This document shows, piece after piece, positions 16,667-21,303 of a stretch of DNA of 21,303 bases (positions within the stretch are counted from its first letter, which is position 1; every line of letters begins with the position of its first letter). This stretch comes from Gracilaria domingensis (Eukaryota; Rhodophyta; Florideophyceae; Gracilariales; Gracilariaceae): the NCBI GenBank assembly GCA_022539475.1, contig VCMS01000520.1, positions 1 to 21,303 of the forward strand, given 5' to 3'. Position numbers and translations under genes: made by a program. The notes beneath the pieces were generated by a model. That model searched no databases. It worked only from the letters and a program-made list of their open reading frames with translations, and had not been told where the DNA came from.

Positions 16667-16842
16667 TTCCAGAACATTTAAGAATATCGTGTCCGAAGAC
16701 CTCTAAGTCACCGATCCAGAGATTTCCAGAGAGCATTCTGGCATATACTATAAATGTAGAAAGATACCCAGGTCTTACTATCTCATATGGGATTGTGTGA
16801 CACTTCTAGAACATTTCTATAATTAACGATTCTAGAACGTTC
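16667..16842. promoter_or_regulatory. Cluster of three heat-shock-element-like motifs
   Basis: TTCnnGAAnnTTy units occur at 16,667-16,679 (TTCcaGAAcaTTT), 16,804-16,816 (TTCtaGAAcaTTT) and 16,830-16,842 (TTCtaGAAcgTTC). The last is a perfect three-block heat-shock element; the others miss one base of the third block. Heat-shock factor binds inverted nGAAn repeats of this kind in eukaryotes, which is established knowledge. Whether these are used, and for which gene, is unknown. The neighbouring small ORF ends at 16,850, so the cluster is downstream of it on its strand. Confidence 0.35.
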
Positions 16843-16849
16843 GCACCAT

Positions 16850-17044
16850 TCAGTTCATTCTGAGAGATAATCCTGTAATCCTTCTGTTAATGGGTTCATG
16901 TGCGCTTTCACAACAGAACTGTTTGGCAGCAAATGTCTGGACGGTCGGCAATAAAGCTGCATGCACTAAGAAGCACAAGGCCAAAAAGACCAAATTAGTG
17001 CCAGTGGAGTATGCTTGTTGTTTACTCTTGATATCAAGATCCAT
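16850..17044 (-). CDS. Small hypothetical protein with signal-peptide-like N-terminus
   Basis: It has a true ATG (17,042-17,044) and a TGA stop (16,850-16,852), giving 64 residues. A short polar N-terminus (MDLDIKSKQQAYSTGT) precedes a 17-20 residue hydrophobic stretch (NLVFLALCFLVHAALLPTV) and a TFAAK segment resembling a small-residue signal-peptidase site. The remaining ~25 residues are polar with two adjacent Cys and an Arg-rich part. It could be a small secreted protein or a single-pass membrane peptide. It may also be a fragment whose true C-terminus lies in another frame or exon. It stands alone in AT-rich DNA. No family recognised. Confidence 0.3.
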   Translation of the reverse strand: MDLDIKSKQQAYSTGTNLVFLALCFLVHAALLPTVQTFAAKQFCCESAHEPINRRITGLSLRMN

Positions 17045-18342
17045 GAATGCTTATTGACTACTTTAGTTCGCAGAGCGTTGATAGTATCACCAATTGCACT
17101 TACATACCGTCCATGAAGCTACCGATCTGGTAGGGGGCTTATTGTTGCACTCATTTGCAATTACACACAGGGCCGTATTTTTGCGAGATTTTTCACCGAG
17201 TTCGAATAGTCATAAGGCCAAGGATTATTTGAAATTACACTATCAGTCTATTTAGTCACATATTTTTTTGCTTTCTTTCTAAGCGTGTTTTGTCTAGAAT
17301 ATAAAGCTAAACTGCTCGTGGTTTGAGATTATAGACGTTTATATAGCATATCAGCTTGCTTATGCTCAGCAATGTGTTATTCGTTCTAAATTCACGATTA
17401 TAATATGCCAAACTTCAAAGATATTTTAAAAAGTTTTTAAATATGAAAGCATAGAAAGGTTGGAAACAGGCAACATCAATTTCAGAATACGGGGATATCT
17501 TACTGAACTAGTTACTTATACTTAAACTTTTTAGTGAAAACAACAAAATTAATTTGAGAACCATTTAGCTCTTATGTTGCACCGTGTAGGAGTTATTGAG
17601 AGTAGGAAACAAACTAAGTGACTATAAGAAAATCACCCACATCAGTACTCCAGAACCAATCTCTACCTCCAATCATCATGTTCTAGTACACTAGACAATA
17701 TATATCTATTTGTCACAAAGGTTACCAATATGAAGCCACTTGGATTTGTCGGACACTCTCTGTTGATCCTATCCGGAGAGTATTGGGCGCCTTTTCTTGT
17801 GGCTTTGTGAAAATTTCTAACGGTTCATCGTGTGGCGAACACCGCCGTAGTAATTGGAGACTAAGTCTTTTCTTTCCATTACTTAGTTAGTCATATTATC
17901 TTCTTCTGCTCATTAGTTAGTCTGTCATGTGTAGGCGTGTTCAAGACACCCGCCATAACTTATTCTCGATATACCCTGAGCAACTAGTCCGTATGTTGGT
18001 GGATCCCAGGTGCTACTGTAAATGACTAAATGTGACTAGAATTTAATTGTTCACTCTAGTTAGTCAGAATCAGCATTCTAATTAGTATTATATATTCATA
18101 TCAGTCAGATCCACTCCCAACTAACGCGGGCCTGATTATCAACCGATGTAGATTTCTAGTACTTTTGTCACCAACGTGAGTATATTTGCCATGGTCTGCA
18201 ACTTTGGCATCTCCTCGCAGTGGACACATCGCACAGCAGCTTCTCTGCCGTGGGAACCGTCACAGCGCTAACATCCCTAACCATAGAACAGTCTGTTCAG
18301 CATCTGCATGCGTTTATGCAGATAGTCCACTTGCGATCGATA
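17045..18342. other. AT-rich intergenic DNA without a supported gene
   Basis: All frames are short and closed by frequent TAA/TAG. The word TTAGTTAGTC occurs at 17,883-17,892 and 17,913-17,922 (spacing 30), with TAGTTAGTC at 18,057-18,065, and the related inverse word GACTA nearby. Poly-T and TATATAT runs are present (17,261-17,270 and about 17,697-17,706). A 61-codon plus frame (18,186-18,371) has no features. Confidence 0.4.
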
Positions 18343-18600
18343 CTACATTACGCAGATCGACACCGTTGTAATGGATGATGCATTATATCCCACTCCGGGT
18401 CTGTGCCGGGCCAATATAAGGATAACCTTGTCACCAAGTGATGCGCACGGGCGCTGGCTCATAACGTAAATTATTAATTTAGTTTTCTTTCCTGATTGGT
18501 GAGGCAACATTGCGTGCAACTTATTGTTATTAGCGTAACCATTTTGTCCAGAGGGTACATAGTTACGATCGCCCGGATAATTTTTAATGAGTGCAAACAT
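18343..18600 (-). CDS. Hypothetical 85-residue protein
   Basis: It has a true ATG at 18,598-18,600. The first ~70 residues look natural: MFALIKNYPGDRNYVPSGQN, an Asn-rich turn, a basic SGKKTKLIIYVM strand-like part, then LGDKVILILARHRPG. The C-terminal end is less convincing. No signal peptide or known motif. It is flanked upstream by the inverted repeat at 18,634-18,675. Possible real small gene or fragment; function unknown. Confidence 0.28.
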   Translation of the reverse strand: MFALIKNYPGDRNYVPSGQNGYANNNKLHAMLPHQSGKKTKLIIYVMSQRPCASLGDKVILILARHRPGVGYNASSITTVSICVM

Positions 18601-18633
18601 CCACTATCCCGGGTGCCATTACGACGACTATGA

Positions 18634-18675
18634 CATCCCTGGGTGCATTAAAAGCTTTGGGTCACCCACGGGATG
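18634..18675. repeat. Imperfect inverted repeat with a direct-repeat partner
   Basis: CATCCCTGGGTG (18,634-18,645) is nearly complementary to CACCCACGGGATG (18,663-18,675), giving an 11-12 bp stem with one bulge around a 17-base loop. The left arm also has a direct partner at about 18,605-18,619 (ATCCCGGGTGCCATTA against ATCCCTGGGTGCATTA). It lies just upstream of the minus-strand ORF at 18,343-18,600. It could be an operator-like or transposon-end remnant, or chance. Confidence 0.35.
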
Positions 18676-19220
18676 CCGTGTACCCGAACGGAGGGAGAGG
18701 AAAAGCGAGAAGGGCCTGATAGACAAGGCCACTTAAGGATTTCAAATAATGAGTAAATCACTTTGAGAAGCCGTTCGGCATAATAAAAAGTAGTAATCAA
18801 GTAAGAACGTACTGTCGAAAGATCGGTTCGTCGTGACAGACGGATAGCCAAATAACATTCTTGCAGTACGTAGTTATGGAGAAACCAATCTGCCAAACGT
18901 CAATCATGATAAACAAAGAAACTCAGAGTTCCCGCTTGTCTGCGCGTTACATCAGTGTCGGGACACAATGGAGGTGAGTAAACAACGTATTGTCAAGCAA
19001 TACAGCATGCCTGAACACAATGTAACGAGCTGTTGCAGATGTGTTAGACAGCACTGGGGAGGTTAAACCTCCCTTGGGGGACAAGAGCGATCTGCAAACG
19101 GATGATTCAACGTACCTAAGTAATTGGAGAAACAACCTGAACTTTAGAATCAATACTTCGGGGCGCAATGCTTAACTGAAGCGAGGAGGAGGATGAGGTT
19201 TTTTAAGCCAGATATAAGAT
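18676..19220. other. No supported gene
   Basis: Two minus-strand frames of 82 and 73 codons cross this stretch without recognisable motifs; the first has only a TTG start. A GAGGAGGAGGATGAGG run occurs just before 19,200. I see nothing else. Confidence 0.35.
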
Positions 19221-19544
19221 ATGGAAATAGCTACAAGTCGCCCGTTTTACAGAAGATCAAAACCTGTTTGCGCAGCATGTATAGACCCTTGGTCGATACA
19301 AAAAAGCTGCTCCAATGCACTACAGCACGAGGATTACAAAGACCAGAAAAAAATGAGGGCGGGACGCGGGGGGACTTTTCTGGCAGGTTACCTCAATTAT
19401 GACCATGGAATATATATATACTGTTTTAGTCGCACGCGTGATATACAGTGCCGCACTGCACTTGAACGGTTCGAAAGCACCCGCCCGATCGTGGTAAGGG
19501 GCAATTTTCATGTCAGTGGCGCGGCCTATTCGTTTGCGGCATAG
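19221..19544 (+). CDS. Hypothetical 107-residue protein, Cys-containing
   Basis: It has a true ATG at 19,221 and a TAG at 19,542-19,544. Early residues include SKPVCAACIDPWSIQKSC, with a CX2C pair and a further Cys nine residues on. This is followed by a charged ALQHEDYKDQKKMRAGRGG segment and a YNYD..YIYCF-like aromatic part. Spacing does not match a zinc-finger type I can name. A minus-strand frame (19,320-19,616) overlaps but is less natural. Function unknown. Confidence 0.28.
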   Translation: MEIATSRPFYRRSKPVCAACIDPWSIQKSCSNALQHEDYKDQKKMRAGRGGTFLAGYLNYDHGIYIYCFSRTRDIQCRTALERFESTRPIVVRGNFHVSGAAYSFAA

Positions 19545-20691
19545 ATTCTTTACTTGTCTGGGCGAGTTGGTGGTGGTTGTAGATGCGATTGTCGAAGCAC
19601 CATGTTGTAAGCACACTAACTAAAGTTATTTGATACTCATGTTCACTATAAACTGTTGATGTATGTTCAACAATGCGGTGTGTTGCTGAACAATAGGCCA
19701 GGAGATAGCCACTAGTCCATAACACCAGATTGTATCTACTGACTGGCAAGCCACGACAGAATATCTAGATGCACGAGTCTCATTGCGGGTGGAAAACACA
19801 CCAACTTCGTCCAAGAAAATGTGATCTTAGGCGCATACCACGTCATTAAAGACCTACTCAGGTACTAACAGAGACAACTTTCTAGTGGTCTCTGAGGGAG
19901 GATGTCGTCCTTACAATGGTTGCATTTCTTAAACACTTCCAGTAGAATAACTTATTGACTCTTCAGTCCATCTCGTTTCTCTGTAAACAGTAACCTTTTG
20001 TCCGAGTTGCTGCCGTGAAACAGACAAATATGTCGATTAACTTATCGACCAAGTGTATCACGTTTGACCTCGCTCACAGGTCATTCATTGAATCATCGAC
20101 CTGTGGAAGTCAGCTACGTTGCCATTAGCAAGATAAGGATATTTCTATATGACTTCTTCTTTACATCTGCAACACTATGGTGCAACCCTAGACAGGAAAC
20201 TAACTACAAGAGTGACGAGAGAATGTAGTTATGCCATGTCGTGATCTTTCACGCGGAGATGAATCCCTTAGGTTCCATTTTCCATAAGGTCATAATTGCA
20301 ACGCGATATAGATATCCAATGTGTCTATGTTGCCCAGTGCTTGGATCCATTTCGGTTCCTACGATCAAAAACACTGCGTTTGACCTACATGCAGCAAATG
20401 ACTGATTCTAACAACTTGCATCTCATCACCCGTCGTCTCTGAGCTTCGAGTACCACGGATCCCAGATAGGTCTAATTGCACTCGAAATAGAGATATCCTT
20501 TCCATAATTGAAGCGTCGATCCGCTACAAGATATAGAGAGATAGAGGATCGGTACTGACGCTGTTTTAATCATTATGCAGCTATCAGCATTGTCAATACC
20601 GCTGTACGGGGCAACCATTCATACAAAGTAAGGGGCAACAACGTCTCTACTAACACTGGTTCAGAAGGTATTCGAACAGGAATGAACAGGT
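19545..20691. other. No supported gene; one pair of competing hairpins
   Basis: Only short frames exist. At 20,065-20,105 two mutually exclusive stems can form: TGACCT (20,065-20,070) with AGGTCA (20,078-20,083), or CACAGGTC (20,075-20,082) with GACCTGTG (20,098-20,105). Single stems of this size are expected by chance in 21 kb, so no function is claimed. Confidence 0.35.
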
Positions 20692-20701
20692 TTGAAGAGA
20701 T

Positions 20702-20896
20702 ATGACGTTCTCTCTTATCTTGAAGATTTTTGCGAGGACTCATCTAAGCAGAGGAGTGCTGGTTTTAGGACGTGCCTCTTCGGTGGTCGCTTCTCCACTT
20801 GTCCCTACTTTTTCACATTTGTGGCACTTGGTTCTTGCTTTTATCTCAGGGGCCGTTTGTTTTTACGGGGTTTTTCTCTGTCTGCCGAAGTGTTGA
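20702..20896 (+). CDS. Small hydrophobic ORF, possible membrane peptide
   Basis: ATG at 20,702, stop at 20,894-20,896, 64 residues. The N-terminus MTFSLILKIFARTHLSRGVL is amphipathic-hydrophobic; a second hydrophobic stretch (HLVLAFISGAVCFYGVFLCL) near the end could span a membrane. A competing 75-codon frame (20,692-20,919, TTG start) overlaps and is Phe/Cys-rich. T-rich DNA yields hydrophobic frames by chance, so confidence is low. Confidence 0.2.
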   Translation: MTFSLILKIFARTHLSRGVLVLGRASSVVASPLVPTFSHLWHLVLAFISGAVCFYGVFLCLPKC

Positions 20897-21248
20897 ATCC
20901 TTGCCACTGCGACCTGTAACTTGATGCGAACCTTGCTTTCGCAAGCGCGGTCTTACTGCTATCAACTGGATATGATTTATATATAGTAGTCTGATGCTAT
21001 CGACTCGTACGCATACAGTTCTGAGAAAGTCATGTTGCTTGAAGCACTTGCAGAAGCTTCACATTGAGGTAGTTACCAATTATGCCAAAAACGGAGATTC
21101 GCTGATTGCTATCCAACTTTGCGTTTCGCCAACAAGGTAAACGCGACCAAAGCCTTCCTGAAGCTTGGCGTCATTTTCATTGGTGCGTTCACATCTAGAC
21201 ATAATACTGGCTTAGAACGAGGGACTCAATTCTATACGTTTCCTTTGA

Positions 21249-21271
21249 GATATATATAGATAGATATAGAG
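21249..21271. repeat. GATA/TATA low-complexity run
   Basis: A short GATATATATAGATAGATA-type run. Similar short words occur at 10,984-11,000, 20,527-20,547 and 20,973-20,987, which is ordinary for eukaryotic noncoding DNA. Confidence 0.6.
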
Positions 21272-21303
21272 TAACGTGTTGAGAAAATCTTGATAAACGT
21301 CTG

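Noticed and set aside
19193..19402. Bacterial-style ribosome-binding site (AGGAGG) before an ATG at 19,193
   Set aside because: It arises from a GAGGAGGAGG purine run; the downstream frame is not convincing and the context is eukaryotic.
19440..19490. Possible tRNA T-loop (GGTTCGAAA) near 19,469
   Set aside because: The flanking bases do not pair as a T-arm, and no acceptor, D or anticodon arms can be drawn.
20065..20105. Terminator/antiterminator-like competing hairpins
   Set aside because: Stems of 6 and 8 bp with these loop sizes are expected several times by chance in 21 kb; there is no adjacent gene or T-run.

Overview
The window looks like eukaryotic, non-protein-rich nuclear DNA dominated by decayed or poorly resolved mobile-element sequence. 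No open frame exceeds 165 codons in 21.3 kb on either strand. There is no bacterial-style gene packing, and I found no rRNA, tRNA or CRISPR. The organism cannot be named from this sequence. The only confidently recognised protein is a retrotransposon Gag with two CCHC zinc knuckles. Its downstream motif reminds me of Ty3/Gypsy elements of oomycetes and fungi, but that attribution is from memory and tentative.

Layout. (1) 1 to about 5,490: strongly purine-rich top strand carrying many short plus-strand open segments that look protein-like but are broken by stops and frame changes. The clearest is a charged, coiled-coil-like, basic-tailed protein around 4,750-5,300. (2) About 5,490-7,790: the purine bias stops abruptly; this stretch is A+C rich and then mixed, without a convincing gene, but with a dense cluster of inverted repeats at 7,404-7,497. 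(3) 7,790-8,170: a diverged copy of a sequence that recurs at 16,100-16,445. (4) 8,170-13,345: no convincing gene; a pyrimidine-rich tract lies at 11,695-11,891. (5) 13,390-15,373: a tandem array of at least three roughly 650-bp units, each the zinc-knuckle and tail part of a minus-strand gag gene. (6) 15,374-15,990: the N-terminal and middle part of the same gag, broken by several frameshifts. (7) 16,066-16,445: a short tandem repeat and the second copy of the 360-bp repeat, in the position of a 5' LTR or leader for the minus-strand gag. (8) 16,460-21,303: AT-rich to mixed DNA with a cluster of heat-shock-element-like motifs, a small ORF with a signal-peptide-like N-terminus, and a few unrecognised ORFs.

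Working model: the two similar repeats at about 7.8-8.2 kb and 16.1-16.4 kb may be the ends of one minus-strand Ty3/Gypsy-like element of about 8.6 kb whose gag has been tandemly expanded. The pol region expected between them is not recognisable. Copy A of the gag array and the first ~55 bases of copy B are full of single-base insertions relative to the rest of B and C. Much of the window may therefore be unpolished long-read sequence, and many of the 'broken' genes may be broken by consensus errors rather than by biology. This caveat applies to every low-confidence ORF below.
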